A stretch of DNA of 64,000 bases from CAVZRC01 sp963777695 (GCA_963777695.1 CAVZRC010000004.1:930001-994000); one strand, 5' to 3'; positions 37,221 through 47,569 are shown, numbered from the stretch's first letter. Translations and numbers: made by a program. Notes: generated by a model from the letters alone, not told the origin.

Positions 37221-37391
37221 TCAATAACCGGCGCGTGCCTTCGGGGTCATCAACGCGAGCGTGGCCACCAGCGGCGCGGCGACGATCGCCGATCGGCGCA
37301 GCCGCTCGACGAATTGACGCCGTGAGAACCCCTCCGGGGCCGGATCGCCCGACTCGTCCGAAGGGACGCGGGCTGTCTCGTTTGGTTCCAT
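37221..37391 (-). CDS. Candidate precursor peptide 2 of the PqqD/HprK-related locus
   Basis: This 56-residue paralogue begins MEPNETARVPSDESGDPAPE and ends LALMTPKARAGY, with the shared block FSRRQFVERLRRSAIVAAPL between. The two peptides differ mainly in the acidic N-terminal third and the last five residues (KACGD against KARAGY). GAGGAGGA precedes the ATG. The gene is upstream of peptide 1 on the same strand, and the two are separated by about 230 bases. Confidence 0.7.
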   Translation of the reverse strand: MEPNETARVPSDESGDPAPEGFSRRQFVERLRRSAIVAAPLVATLALMTPKARAGY

Positions 37392-37450
37392 GGTCGCGGT
37401 ATCCTCCTCACCGAGGGACTCTATTGAAGCGGTGAATGGATCTCTCCACA

Positions 37451-37479
37451 CCACTCGAAACGTAGGTCTCATGAGGAGC
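37451..37479 (-). promoter_or_regulatory. 29-bp block repeated upstream of both precursor peptides (copy 2)
   Basis: This is the second identical copy of the block at 37050-37078, again about 60 bases before the start of a peptide gene (37391). It abuts the end of the transposase remnant. Confidence 0.55.
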
Positions 37480-37483
37480 TGCG

Positions 37484-37990
37484 TCAAGGTAAGGGGCCGT
37501 TCGAGCCGGATTGGGGGTGACGGGCCAAGGTCGTGCGAGTCAGGCCCAGGCCCTGACTCTCTCGGAGCAGGTCCATCGCCAAGCGGCCCTCGATCGCTCC
37601 CTTCGTCCGCACTCGGTAGACCGTCTTCTGCATCTTCCGGTACCGTCGGTTGCCCCGCTCCACCGCATTGGACGTCGCACCGAGCAACCGCTCGTCCAGG
37701 AACACCAACGCCTTCTCCAGGCCCTGCGACATCAACTTCTTCAAGACCGAGCGCAGTTTCCTGAACCGCTGCAACCGGGCCCGCAATGCGGCCAGCTTGG
37801 CCAAGGCCCTGGCCATCCGGCACCGGCGGTCGAACAGGCGATAGACCTCTTCCATCACGATGGCAAAGTGTTCACGCTTTCCGCCCGGTTTCTTTGCTAT
37901 AGACTCGAAAAAAAGAGTAACCCGTCGCTTTAGAACGAGTGCTCGGATATCTTCTTTGCACTTCGAGCGATTCGCGGGCTTGATGAGGCA
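37484..37990 (-). pseudogene. Transposase C-terminal remnant
   Basis: The minus-strand frame reads HFAIVMEEVYRLFDRRCRMA, LEKALVFLDERLLGATSNAVE and RGNRRYRKMQKTVYRVRTKG, the C-terminal part of a family of planctomycete transposases (NAVERGNRR motif). The frame stays open upstream only because it becomes the shadow of the DUF1559 gene, so the N-terminal catalytic part is missing. No terminal inverted repeats were found. The stop is at 37484. Confidence 0.6.
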
Positions 37991-38038
37991 GGATTCGATC
38001 AATCCGTCAGGGGATCGACCCCACAAGGAAGGGTGACG

Positions 38039-38983
38039 ATGATCGTGCGACCGGCCCGCAAAGGCTTGACCCTCGTCGAGACCCTGGTCGTCATCGGGAT
38101 CATCGCTATCGTTGCCGCCATCACCATCTCGGCCGTCATGTCGGCCAGGGAGGCCGCTCGACGTACCCAGTGCCTCAATAACTTGAAGCAACTGTTGCTG
38201 GCGACCAACCTGCACCTCGAACAGAAGGACTACTACCCGAGGGAGGAGAACGGATACTCCGCCTTCGTGCTGATGCTGCCGTTCCTCGAACAGCCGGCAT
38301 TGTTCAATGCCTTCAACCTGACCACGTCCCGGGACATCTTTTCCGGGCCGAATGATGTGAACTACACCGCCTACTCGACGGATGTCTCGACGTTCGTCTG
38401 CCCTTCGGAGGTCGCCCCGGATACGGCCTTCGGGCGTAGTTCCTACGGGGGCAACCTCGGGACCGGGGTCGGGAAATACCTCCGCCCGGACAACGGGCCA
38501 TTCGCCAGCTCGTCGCTCGATCCGAAGATCCGCGACAGCCTGATCCGGGACGGGTTGGCCAACACGGTCGCGATCTCGGAGTTCTGCCAGACGAACGGGC
38601 CGAGGACGCCCAGGACCGGCCGCGCCGTGTTCCAACTGGGGGCGTACGGGGCGGGGCAGTTCGACGCGATGATCGCGGATTGCCAGAACGTTGACGTCAA
38701 CAGTCAAGCGATGTCGCGGATATTCCGGGGTTTCTGTTGGGCGTTTGCTGGGTTGGACGACACATTATACGATCACAACATCCCACCGAACGGACACGCT
38801 TGCGCCTGCGATGGGGGGGCGACTGCGGGCGCCTGGACGGCCTCGAGCTACCACAACGGTGGGGTCAACTGTGCCCACCTGGACGGCCACGTCAGCTACG
38901 TCCGCGACGGAATTGCCATCGCCGCCTGGCGTGCGCTCGGGACGATGGCCGGCGGCGAGATCGTTTCGGACCAGTCCCTGTAA
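38039..38983 (+). CDS. DUF1559 prepilin-like protein
   Basis: This 314-residue protein has a type IV pilin-like N-terminus, RKGLTLVETLVVIGIIAIVA, with cleavage expected after the Gly. The DUF1559 body follows with AREAARRTQCLNNLKQLLLA, and the H-X9-DG motif HLDGHVSYVRDG is near the C-terminus. AAGGAAGG precedes the ATG at 38039 by 8 bases. This is a greatly expanded planctomycete family of pseudopilin-like surface or envelope proteins of unknown role. The frame is intact. Confidence 0.92.
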   Translation: MIVRPARKGLTLVETLVVIGIIAIVAAITISAVMSAREAARRTQCLNNLKQLLLATNLHLEQKDYYPREENGYSAFVLMLPFLEQPALFNAFNLTTSRDIFSGPNDVNYTAYSTDVSTFVCPSEVAPDTAFGRSSYGGNLGTGVGKYLRPDNGPFASSSLDPKIRDSLIRDGLANTVAISEFCQTNGPRTPRTGRAVFQLGAYGAGQFDAMIADCQNVDVNSQAMSRIFRGFCWAFAGLDDTLYDHNIPPNGHACACDGGATAGAWTASSYHNGGVNCAHLDGHVSYVRDGIAIAAWRALGTMAGGEIVSDQSL

Positions 38984-39104
38984 CGCCCAATATCGAAGCC
39001 ACAAACGAAGCCATGCCGCTGGCGTGTCTTCGCACGGGACATCCCCGGACGCCCCGGTGATGCTGCTGCTGATCGCGCATCAAATAATTAGCAACTGCCC
39101 CCTG

Positions 39105-39206
39105 ATGAACCTCTTGACTCGACGCCGCATCCTCGCCCTCGCCCTGTTCGCCGCGTTCAACGCCCCCGTCTACCGCGGCCAATCGCCGAAGAAGGCCGAC
39201 CCCTGA
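39105..39206 (+). CDS. Short secreted-type peptide (uncertain)
   Basis: This 33-codon frame reads MNLLTRRRILALALFAAFNA and then PVYRGQSPKKADP. It looks like a signal peptide with almost no mature part. It follows the DUF1559 gene, a position where small lipoproteins are common in this phylum, so it may be a truncated one. There is no clear ribosome-binding site. Confidence 0.3.
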   Translation: MNLLTRRRILALALFAAFNAPVYRGQSPKKADP

Positions 39207-39325
39207 CGCCGCCGATCCGGCCCGGATCCGGATCCAACCGCTTGAGGGAAACGACGCGACCGCATAAAACAGAGGCTCGGGCGACGCGTCTACCGATCGG
39301 GACAAGGATCAATGGGAGAGTCGTG

Positions 39326-42300
39326 ATGCCGATTTCGCGTCTGGTGAAACCTCTGCTCGTCCTCGCCGCGACCCTGGCTCCCGGCCTCGTCTTCGGCCAG
39401 ACACCGGCCCCGGTCGAGAACGTCTCATCGCTCCCGCCGCGTTCGCCCATCGAGGAGCGCAAAGCCCTGCACGTCCCGCCCGGCTTCGAGGTCCAACTGG
39501 TCGCGGCCGAGCCGGATATCCACAAGCCGCTGAACCTGGCCTTCGACGACCTCGGCCGGCTCTGGGTGACCGATACCGTCGAGTACCCGTTCCCGAAGCC
39601 GGCGGGGACGCCGGGCCGCGACTCGGTCAAGATCCTCTCCAACTTCGGGCCCGACGGCCGCGCGGGCAAGATCCAGACCTTCGCCGACGGCCTGAACATC
39701 CCGATCGGCCTGCTGCCGTATCCCTCCGGCCGCGAGGCGATCGTCCACAACATCCCCAACATCTACCTCATGAAGGATTCCGACGGCGACGGCCGGGCCG
39801 ACGTGCGTCAGGTGCTCTATGGCATCATCGGGCATCGCGACACCCACGGGATGACCAACGCCTTCTCGTGGGGCTTCGACGGCTGGATCTACGCCTGCCA
39901 CGGCTTCGCCAACGAGTCGAAGGTCCAGGGGAGCGACCAACGGCCGATCCAGATGAACTCGGGCAACACGTATCGGTTCCGCCCCGACGGCTCGCACGCC
40001 GAGTACATCACCCACGGCCAGGTGAACCCGTTCGGCCTGGCGTTCGACCCGCTGGGCAACCTGTATTCCAGCGACTGCCACAGCCGGCCCGTCTACCAGC
40101 TCCTCCGGGGCGCCTGGTATCCCAGCTTCGGCAAGCCGGACGACGGCCTCGGCTTCGGCCCCGAGATGGTCACCCACGACCACGGCTCCACGGGCATCGC
40201 CGGCATCGTCTACTACGCCGCCGACCAGTTCCCCGAGGCGTTTCGCGACAATGTCTTCATCGGCAACGTCGTCACCAACCGGGTCAACCGCGACCGGATC
40301 GAGTGGCACGGCTCGACACCCAAGGGGATCGAGCAGCCCGACTTCGTCTGGAGCGAGGACAACTGGTTCCGCCCGGTCAACATCGAGCTCGGCCCCGACG
40401 GCGCCCTCTACATCGCCGATTTCTACAACCGGATCATCGGCCATTACGAGGTGGATCTGAAGCACCCCGGTCGGGACCGCACCAGCGGCCGGATCTGGCG
40501 GATCGTCTACCGGGGAACCGACGGCAAGCAGGCCCCCCCTGGCCCTTCGACAATCGATCGGACCAAATCCTCGCTCGATGACCTGATCGCGGATCTCGGC
40601 CACCCCAACCTGGTCGTCCGGATGACGGCGGCGAACCAGCTCGTCGAGCACGCGGGTCGAGGTGAAGACGTCGTCGCGGCGGTCCGGTCCATTATGAGGC
40701 ACGAGACCCCGGCCCGGAAACGCGTCCACGGGCTCTGGGTCCTGCAACGCCTCGGGGCCTTCGACGAGGATACCTGGCGGAATTGCGCGACCGATCCCGA
40801 TCGCGAGCTGAGGGTCCACCACCTCAAGTCGCTGATCGACAGGAATTCGCTCTCACCGGCATCACAGACGTTGATCGTCTCGGCGACGACCGATGTCGAC
40901 CCGTTCGTCCGCCGTTCCGCGGCCGAGGTCCTCGGCGCCCATCCGTCGCTCGAGAACATCCGCCCGCTGCTGGCCCTCCGCCAGAAGACGGCGGCCGATG
41001 ACAGCCATCTGCTCCACGTCGCCCGGATGGCCCTCCGCGACCAGTTGAAAACCGCCGACACCTGGAAGGCGCTGGAGACGCTCAACCTCAACGAGCGCGA
41101 CCTCCGGGACATCGCCGACGTCGCGATGGGCGTCCCTTCGACGGGATCCGCGGCTTTCCTCCTCGCCCACCTCCAGAAGATTACCGAGACGCCCCAGAAC
41201 TGGCTCCGCTTCGTCCACCACATAGCCCGGTACGGGGAACTCGACCGGATCGGAGGCTTGACCGACCTCGTCGCCCATGCCGACCAGTTCGGCTATCGCG
41301 TCCAGGCCGACCTGATCAAGGCATTGCATCAGGGCTTCCAGGAGCGAGGGACGCCCCCCGTCGCCGAGATGCACCGGCTCGCCGTCGGCCACGCGCGATC
41401 GCTGCTGGGCTCAGACGACGCGGGGAAGATCGACCTCGGAATCGAGCTGGCCAGCGGCCTCCAGCTCAAGGAAACCCAGGACACGCTCCGGACGGTCGCC
41501 CTCAAGACGGCGACCGCCACGAAGCAACGATCGGCCGCGATGACCGCGTTGATGGCGATCAACGCCAGCGGCAATGATGCACTCGTCGCGAGCGTGCTGC
41601 GCGATCCCGCCGAGACGATCGAGCTGCGGGAGGCCGCCGCCGGACTGCTGGCGGCCAGCAGCAACGCGGTCGACCGAGCCGTGCTCGCCGAATTGCTCCC
41701 CCTGGCGCCAGGACGGCTCCAGACGGCGATCGCCGCGGGCCTGGCACGCCGCCGCGATGGCGCCGAGGCCCTTCTGAGTGCGATCGCCGCCGGCAAGGCC
41801 TCGGCGCGACTGCTCCAGGAGCAGCGCGTGGCAGTCGCGCTCAAGGGCGCAAACCCGCCGAAATGGGAGGAGCGACTCAAGTCCCTGCTCGCGGGCCTCC
41901 CCCCGGCCGACCAGAAGTTGAACGCGATGATGGACCGGCGCCGGGCCGGTTTCCGCTCGAAGTCACATCAGCCCGAATCGGGCGTCGCCGTGTTTGAGAA
42001 GAACTGCGCCATCTGCCATCAGCTCGGCGGCAAGGGAGCGAAGGTCGGGCCCCAACTCGACGGCATCGGCAGCCGCGGGCTCGATCGCCTGGTCGAAGAT
42101 ATCCTCGACCCCAATCGCAACGTCGATCAGACGTTCCGCGTCACCGTCCTGGCCCTGAAGGACGGCCGGGTCGTCTCGGGCCTCCTGCTCCGCGAGGAGG
42201 GCGAGATCCTCGTCCTGGCCGACGCGCAAGGCAAGGATGTCCGCGTCCCCAGGTCGTCGGTCGAGGAGCGCCAGACCTCGCCGCTCTCGCCGATGCCGGC

Positions 42301-42409
42301 CAACCTCGCCGAGCAGATCACCGAGGACGACTTCGATCGCCTGCTGGCCTATCTGCTCTCCAGACGCGAGCCGACCAACCCGCCGGCCGTCCCGGCCACA
42401 TCGCGATAG
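39326..42409 (+). CDS. PVC-type haem-binding protein with beta-propeller and HEAT-like region
   Basis: This intact protein of 1027 residues begins with a signal peptide (MPISRLVKPLLVLAATLAPG) behind GGGAGAG. Residues about 45-400 form a membrane-bound-dehydrogenase type propeller (LAFDDLGRLWVTDTVEYPFP, MTNAFSWGFDGWIYACHGFA, GPDGALYIADFYNRIIGHYE). Helical HEAT-like repeats follow to about residue 870. The C-terminal cytochrome domain has FEKNCAICHQLGGKGAKVGP with CxxCH, and ends with the conserved block for a DPNRNVD-type domain. It is probably a periplasmic carbohydrate-related oxidoreductase; the substrate is unknown. Confidence 0.9.
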   Translation: MPISRLVKPLLVLAATLAPGLVFGQTPAPVENVSSLPPRSPIEERKALHVPPGFEVQLVAAEPDIHKPLNLAFDDLGRLWVTDTVEYPFPKPAGTPGRDSVKILSNFGPDGRAGKIQTFADGLNIPIGLLPYPSGREAIVHNIPNIYLMKDSDGDGRADVRQVLYGIIGHRDTHGMTNAFSWGFDGWIYACHGFANESKVQGSDQRPIQMNSGNTYRFRPDGSHAEYITHGQVNPFGLAFDPLGNLYSSDCHSRPVYQLLRGAWYPSFGKPDDGLGFGPEMVTHDHGSTGIAGIVYYAADQFPEAFRDNVFIGNVVTNRVNRDRIEWHGSTPKGIEQPDFVWSEDNWFRPVNIELGPDGALYIADFYNRIIGHYEVDLKHPGRDRTSGRIWRIVYRGTDGKQAPPGPSTIDRTKSSLDDLIADLGHPNLVVRMTAANQLVEHAGRGEDVVAAVRSIMRHETPARKRVHGLWVLQRLGAFDEDTWRNCATDPDRELRVHHLKSLIDRNSLSPASQTLIVSATTDVDPFVRRSAAEVLGAHPSLENIRPLLALRQKTAADDSHLLHVARMALRDQLKTADTWKALETLNLNERDLRDIADVAMGVPSTGSAAFLLAHLQKITETPQNWLRFVHHIARYGELDRIGGLTDLVAHADQFGYRVQADLIKALHQGFQERGTPPVAEMHRLAVGHARSLLGSDDAGKIDLGIELASGLQLKETQDTLRTVALKTATATKQRSAAMTALMAINASGNDALVASVLRDPAETIELREAAAGLLAASSNAVDRAVLAELLPLAPGRLQTAIAAGLARRRDGAEALLSAIAAGKASARLLQEQRVAVALKGANPPKWEERLKSLLAGLPPADQKLNAMMDRRRAGFRSKSHQPESGVAVFEKNCAICHQLGGKGAKVGPQLDGIGSRGLDRLVEDILDPNRNVDQTFRVTVLALKDGRVVSGLLLREEGEILVLADAQGKDVRVPRSSVEERQTSPLSPMPANLAEQITEDDFDRLLAYLLSRREPTNPPAVPATSR

Positions 42410-42542
42410 ATCGAGGCCAAGCCGAACCGGTAGCCGCATCTCCGCCTCGTGCCGCGCCCCGATCGGATGAATCGCTTCCGGGCGCGTCGCCGCGGATGAT
42501 CCAAGGGGCCAATGCCTCGAGACACCTTTGAGGATGTAACGG

Positions 42543-43999
42543 ATGATCGCCGCGATACGCAAGCTATGGACCGACCCGATGCTGGATCGAATCTGCCTCG
42601 GCGCGGTCCTGCTCCTGACCGCGACCTTCGTGGCGCTGGGAGTCGCCGACATCAGGACAGGTTTTTATGTATCGACAGATTCGTTCGTCTATCTGGGCAC
42701 CGCCGATCGTGTCCTGGAAGGGAAGGCACCCTATACGGATATGATGCTGGCCCATCCTCCCGGCCTGTTGCTGGTGACCGTGGCGCTGGGCCGGTTGGGA
42801 TTGGGGATGGCCGGTCAATGCGGCGCAGTTCTACGCGATCGGCGCCCTGATGGTCGGGGTGGTGGTCGGTATCGCCGCGTGGGCGGGCCGTCGCGGCTGG
42901 CAGACGGCGTTGATCGGCTTCCTGGTCATGGTCTCGTCGCCGCTCTATCTGGTGCACGAGGCGCAGGTCATGAGCGACATTCCCGCGGCCTTGTTCACGA
43001 CCCTGGCCGCCGCCGTGCTCCTGGCGGAGGGCTGGGCGCGGTGGTCGCCTCGGGCGTCCTGCTGATCCTGGCCGCACTCTTCCGGCTCCAGAGCTTCACG
43101 GCCATGCCGGCCTTGATCCTCGTGAACTGGATGGTCCATGGCTGGAGGCGCGGGACGGCCCGGAGCGTCGTGCTGGTCGCCCTCGTCGTCGCGATCCAGG
43201 TCCTGGTCACGCTCGGCCTGCAAGCGCGGTTCCCGGGCTACTGGAACGCGGTCTACGGGTTCCACTTCAGCCGTGCCCGGATCAGCACAGGGCTGCGGGC
43301 CATGCGGGCCTACGAGACAATGCGCCAGCCCGAGATGCTCCTGGGATCGCTCGCGGCCCTCTTGCTGCTCGCCTCCCCCGATCGTCGTGTCCGCGCCCTG
43401 GCCGTACTCGCCCTGGTCACGACGCTCGCGACCTGCTTGGGCGCCAAATCGCTATTCAGTCACTATTTCCTCTTCTGTCTCCCATTCTGTGCCATCTGCC
43501 TGGGGATCGCGGTCGGGAACCAACTGGCGACCGCTCCCCGACGTTGGCCCGTCCTCCTCTGCGTCATGACGGTCTGCGCGATCCAACTCTACCCGTGTGT
43601 CAATCGCGTGCGGCTCGGGAAGAAGTTGCATGCGGAGTACGCGGAAAAGCTCGCCGTCGTCGAGCGAATCCCGGAGAAGGTCGTCCTCGCCGATCCGCTC
43701 TTCGTCGTCCTCGGCCACAAGTCATTCGTGGATGACTACTACTGCCCCGACTCGTACATACCGCTCGAAGGAGGCCGATTCGAGGAATGGGTGGAGGGAT
43801 TATCCCAGAAATCCGAGGCCATCCTCATCGATGATCTGTTCTACGAGAGGTCGATCAGCGACCGGACGTATGAAGCGTTCAAGCGCGCAGGAAGCCGATC
43901 TATTTCACCACCCCCAAGATCCGCGCGGCCTGGGAGGGCCGGGCGAGCTCCCCGCCGCAGCCCGCGAACAACGCCGTCTCGAAGGAAGGGGGTCCGTGA
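42543..43999 (+). CDS. GT39-like membrane glycosyltransferase (three frameshifts)
   Basis: This gene encodes a multi-spanning protein of about 485 residues. The start has LGAVLLLTATFVALGVADI and TDSFVYLGTADRVLEGKAPY, with the loop acidic residues typical of dolichol/undecaprenyl-phosphate-sugar glycosyltransferases (ArnT/PMT-like). At about 42810 the frame moves to NAAQFYAIGALMVGVVVG and WQTALIGFLVMVSSPLYL. At about 43035 it returns with SGVLLILAALFRLQSF, and near 43890 it moves again to end KPIYFTTPKIRAAWEG with a TGA at 43997-43999. A secreted glycosidase follows. Confidence 0.78.
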
Positions 44000-44190
44000 T
44001 GCGTGGCCGGAAGACCTCCCCGGGATCATCGGGGTCCCGCATCGAATGGACAGGCGATCACTGGCAGGCCGCTCCTTTCCATGCTATCATCGGAAATCTC
44101 GGGGCGTTGGCCTGCGAGTGAAATGTGTCTCCCACCCGACACCGGAGGCGATGGCGACAAGTGTCTCTCCCGGTCGATGAAAGACGGAGG

Positions 44191-45357
44191 ATGATGGGCC
44201 GTCCGGCGAGTTCGATTTCCACAGGGCGAATCCCCACCGTCATCGCCGCACTCATCACCCTTCTGGGATTCGTGCCGACAAGCCTGGCTCAAGTTCGATC
44301 TCGTCCCCGAGAACACCTGCTCAAGATCGATGATCGATACCAACCCGTGCGGGGGATGAACCTTGCCTGGCTCAACGGATGCTACGGGCACGATTTCGGT
44401 CACCTCCCGGCACACCTCGACTGGGGAGTCGATTTCAACGCCGACGACCTCGACAAATACTTCGCCGACATGACTCGGATGAACGTCAACGTCGTGAGAA
44501 TTTTCGTCTTCGAGTCGCTCGAAGGGCTCCAGTTCGATCGCAACGGCCACGTCGATAGTATCGACCCGGATTTGACCAAGAACTTCGACACGACCCTCCA
44601 GCTCGCCAGGAAGCACGGACTTCACCTCTATCTCTGCCTCGCCAACGATTTCCTCAAGACCTGTCGCAAGGATCACGTCCGCGACATCATCGGAGACGCC
44701 GAAGCGCGCCGAGCCTATCTCGAAAAGGCCGTCCGTCCCTTCGTCGCCCGCTACCTGGGCGATCCCGTGGTCTTCGCGTTCGACATCATGAACGAGCCCG
44801 AGCAGGACATCGCCGGGTCGAACGGCAACTGGACCGCCGACGGCCATACGTGGTCAACGATGAGATCCTTCATCCGAGACAATGCCACCTGCATCCACGG
44901 CATCGACCCCAATCGACTCGTCTCCTGCGGATCGGGATGGCATCCGAGAGGTGAGAACATCAAGGCTGGTCGATTCTCCGGGCTCGGGCTGGATTTCTAC
45001 GACCTTCATGAATATCGCGACGATGGTCATCTCCCGAGCGTCTCCGAACTGGGCGTCAACTTGCCCGTCCTGGTGGGCGAGTTCGGACCTGATAACAGGG
45101 ACGGCAAGCAGGATGACGACGTGCAAAAGAAGGCGGTCGAAGGCTTCCTCCGAAACGCCCGAGACGGCGGCTACGCCGGTGCCGCCTACTGGGATTATTC
45201 GTTCCCGAACGCCCCGATTCGGTCCAACCTCTGCATCCAGAGAGCGGGAGGTAGCCGTGAGTGGCGTCCCGCCGCGTACGTGATACGCGACTTCAAATGG
45301 GAGCGAACGTCACCGCGACCGGGAGTCGGGTCGCTCGAACCGGGGCGCAAGCCCTGA
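44191..45357 (+). CDS. Secreted GH5-like glycoside hydrolase
   Basis: This 388-residue protein starts at the ATG at 44191 (or 44194) right after GGAGG, with a signal segment IPTVIAALITLLGFVPTSLA. It has a clan GH-A pattern: RMNVNVVRIFVF, the acid/base motif FAFDIMNEPEQD, and the nucleophile motif LPVLVGEFGPDN, then YAGAAYWDYSFPN. The closest known relatives are family 5 endoglucanases and mannanases. The frame is intact. Confidence 0.83.
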   Translation: MMGRPASSISTGRIPTVIAALITLLGFVPTSLAQVRSRPREHLLKIDDRYQPVRGMNLAWLNGCYGHDFGHLPAHLDWGVDFNADDLDKYFADMTRMNVNVVRIFVFESLEGLQFDRNGHVDSIDPDLTKNFDTTLQLARKHGLHLYLCLANDFLKTCRKDHVRDIIGDAEARRAYLEKAVRPFVARYLGDPVVFAFDIMNEPEQDIAGSNGNWTADGHTWSTMRSFIRDNATCIHGIDPNRLVSCGSGWHPRGENIKAGRFSGLGLDFYDLHEYRDDGHLPSVSELGVNLPVLVGEFGPDNRDGKQDDDVQKKAVEGFLRNARDGGYAGAAYWDYSFPNAPIRSNLCIQRAGGSREWRPAAYVIRDFKWERTSPRPGVGSLEPGRKP

Positions 45358-45658
45358 GCCGGGCCCAACACCTCCTCGCAGCAACCGGCTCTCCGCGGCA
45401 CGATTTCGATCATCCCGAGATCACCCTCGATCTTCGTATGAAGGCCCTTTGACCGGATCATCCCCGGATCGAGCCATCGATTCGTCCCCGATCATCGAGA
45501 ACTCCCGAAATCCCCTTGCAATCGAGTCCCCCCTTCGACGAAAGTAAGACGGACTGCGCCGTTGTCGTCAATCCGATGGCCGAGGTGAACGAGATCGAGC
45601 CGAATGACCTCGATGTCGTCGAGAGGGTCCGGGGGTCTCGAACGCGGGAGATTTATCG

Positions 45659-47548
45659 ATGGCAAGCCCAGGCGTCTTTCGTCCCATCCTGCTCTTCCTG
45701 GCCCTGATCCCAATCGCGATGCCGCTGCGGGCCCACGCCCAGCAGCCCAAGGCCGCCGACGTCTTCGACGACGAGAAGGATAAGGATAAAGAGAAGAAGC
45801 CGGGCGATGCAAAGTCGGCCGGCGCCGCCAAGCCGCCCGCGGTCACCGATCGCGACTCGATCGGCTTCACCCAGGAGAACGTCGCCGCACAGATGACCGA
45901 GCTCGAGGAGCGGATGTTCCGGCTCTCCGAGGCACTCGCCAGCCTCGAGCCCGAGAACGCGTCGCGGCTCCGCCTGGCCCTGAAGTTCTCCCGCGAGGAG
46001 CTGATCCTCGACCAGATGCGCGAGACCCACAAGCTCTTGAAGGACGTGCAGCTCAACAAGGCGGAGACCGAGACCAAGGAGCTGATCGCCAAGCTGGAGC
46101 ATCTCCGCAACCTGTTGCTGGCCGAGGATCTGGACTTCCAGCTCAAGCTGGCGCGGCTGCGGCAGATGCGCGAGACGCTGGGCCAGCTCGACCGGATCGT
46201 CAAGGAAGAGCGTCGCGAGCTGGGCTGGTCTCGATTTGCCCTCGATCAGCGCAAACGGCTGCCGAGGATCACGGCCCGACGGCCCGACCTGGAGGCGCTC
46301 GTCCGCGACCAGCAGGCCATCATCGCCGACACCAAGGACGCGTCGAAGGCCGGCGAGAAGTCGTCGAAGGAAGCCCTGGCGGCGATCCGATCACGCGAGG
46401 TGAAGCTTCGCAACGCCGCGAATGGCCTGGCGAACGACCCCATGTTCGCGGATCTCCAGCCGCCCCACCTGCGACGCGCCGACCCCAACTTAGCCGACGC
46501 GGCGAGCTCCCTGGAAAAGGCCGACGCCAAGGCCGCCGTCGCCGCCGAGGAGAAGGCACTTGAACTGGTGAAGAAGGAGCTCACTCGCCTGGACGAACAG
46601 GTCGCCCAGACGGAGCGGACGATCGACGAGGGCGAATTCCGCCGCCGCGCCGGGGATCAATCCAAGAACCGCGGCTCCTCCGAGAACCTCGAGGCGACTT
46701 CCGCCCGGCTGGGAGACGTCGGCGTGTCCCTGCGGAAAGACCTGATCCGCGCCGGCGCCTCGATGCAGTCGGCCGAGCAGCTCCTGGGCAAGGCCGCGGC
46801 CGAGGCGGCGGCCAAAGATCAGTCGGCCGCTCTGGAGGTCCTGGCGAAGACCCGCGAGGACTTCGCCCGTTCCATCGAGCGGCTGCTCGTCGTGCTCCGC
46901 GTCGAGCTCCAGGCCCGGCTCGTCGGCGACCTGACCGACATGCACGTGATGCAGACCTCGATCCGAGAGACGACCCAGGCCCAGGCGCCGAGGGTCTTGC
47001 AGAAATCCCGGACCGCCCTGGTCGCCGTGGCCGGGATGGCCAAGAACGAGGCGGAGATCGCCGAGAAGACCGAGAACCTGCTCGCCCTGGTCGAGGAGAC
47101 CGAGTTCGGCATCGCCCTGCCGACGACACTCCGGATCTTCGGGCGCGAGATGCGCAGCATCGAGGGATGGCTCAAGGCCGGCGAGACCGGCGCCCGTACG
47201 GTCGGCCTGGAAACGCGCCTCGAGGAGGATCTGCTGGCGCTGGCCGAGGCCGTGCGCCGGCTCTCGCCCTCGACCCCCCCGCCGCCCGGCTCGCCCCTCT
47301 CCGACGACGCGCGAGAACGCGAGCGCGAACTGAACCGCCTCATCGCCGAGCTCAAGATGGTCCGGATGCTCCAGGCCCGGCTCATCGACGATACGGTGGT
47401 CGTCGACAAGTCGCGTGGCGCCGCCCCCACCCCGCCGCCCGCCATCCGACGCGAGGTCGAGACGCTCGAGGCCACCCAGGACGAGATCCGCGACGCCCTC
47501 GCGAAGATCGCCGAGCGGCTGCCGATCCCCGGAGCGAGCGCCGAGTGA
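45659..47548 (+). CDS. Long helical exported protein
   Basis: This 629-residue protein has a signal peptide (FRPILLFLALIPIAMPLRAHA) and then a charged linker (DDEKDKDKEKKPGDAK). The remainder is almost entirely alpha-helical, rich in Glu, Lys, Ala and Leu, with heptad-like stretches from about residue 75 to 330 and 400 to 620, for instance LEERMFRLSEALASLEPENA. I do not recognise a family. It may be a periplasmic coiled-coil structural protein. The frame is intact and codon use matches neighbours. The 300 bases before it hold no clear gene. Confidence 0.75.
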   Translation: MASPGVFRPILLFLALIPIAMPLRAHAQQPKAADVFDDEKDKDKEKKPGDAKSAGAAKPPAVTDRDSIGFTQENVAAQMTELEERMFRLSEALASLEPENASRLRLALKFSREELILDQMRETHKLLKDVQLNKAETETKELIAKLEHLRNLLLAEDLDFQLKLARLRQMRETLGQLDRIVKEERRELGWSRFALDQRKRLPRITARRPDLEALVRDQQAIIADTKDASKAGEKSSKEALAAIRSREVKLRNAANGLANDPMFADLQPPHLRRADPNLADAASSLEKADAKAAVAAEEKALELVKKELTRLDEQVAQTERTIDEGEFRRRAGDQSKNRGSSENLEATSARLGDVGVSLRKDLIRAGASMQSAEQLLGKAAAEAAAKDQSAALEVLAKTREDFARSIERLLVVLRVELQARLVGDLTDMHVMQTSIRETTQAQAPRVLQKSRTALVAVAGMAKNEAEIAEKTENLLALVEETEFGIALPTTLRIFGREMRSIEGWLKAGETGARTVGLETRLEEDLLALAEAVRRLSPSTPPPPGSPLSDDARERERELNRLIAELKMVRMLQARLIDDTVVVDKSRGAAPTPPPAIRREVETLEATQDEIRDALAKIAERLPIPGASAE

Positions 47549-47569
47549 GTTATCGGGCGTCATTCACTA

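Noticed and set aside
37511..37933. Plus-strand frame of 140 codons
   Set aside because: It is antisense to the transposase remnant, which shows recognisable motifs on the minus strand.
45516..45707. Small plus-strand frame before the helical protein
   Set aside because: It overlaps the true start of the next gene, and no ribosome-binding site or motif supports it.
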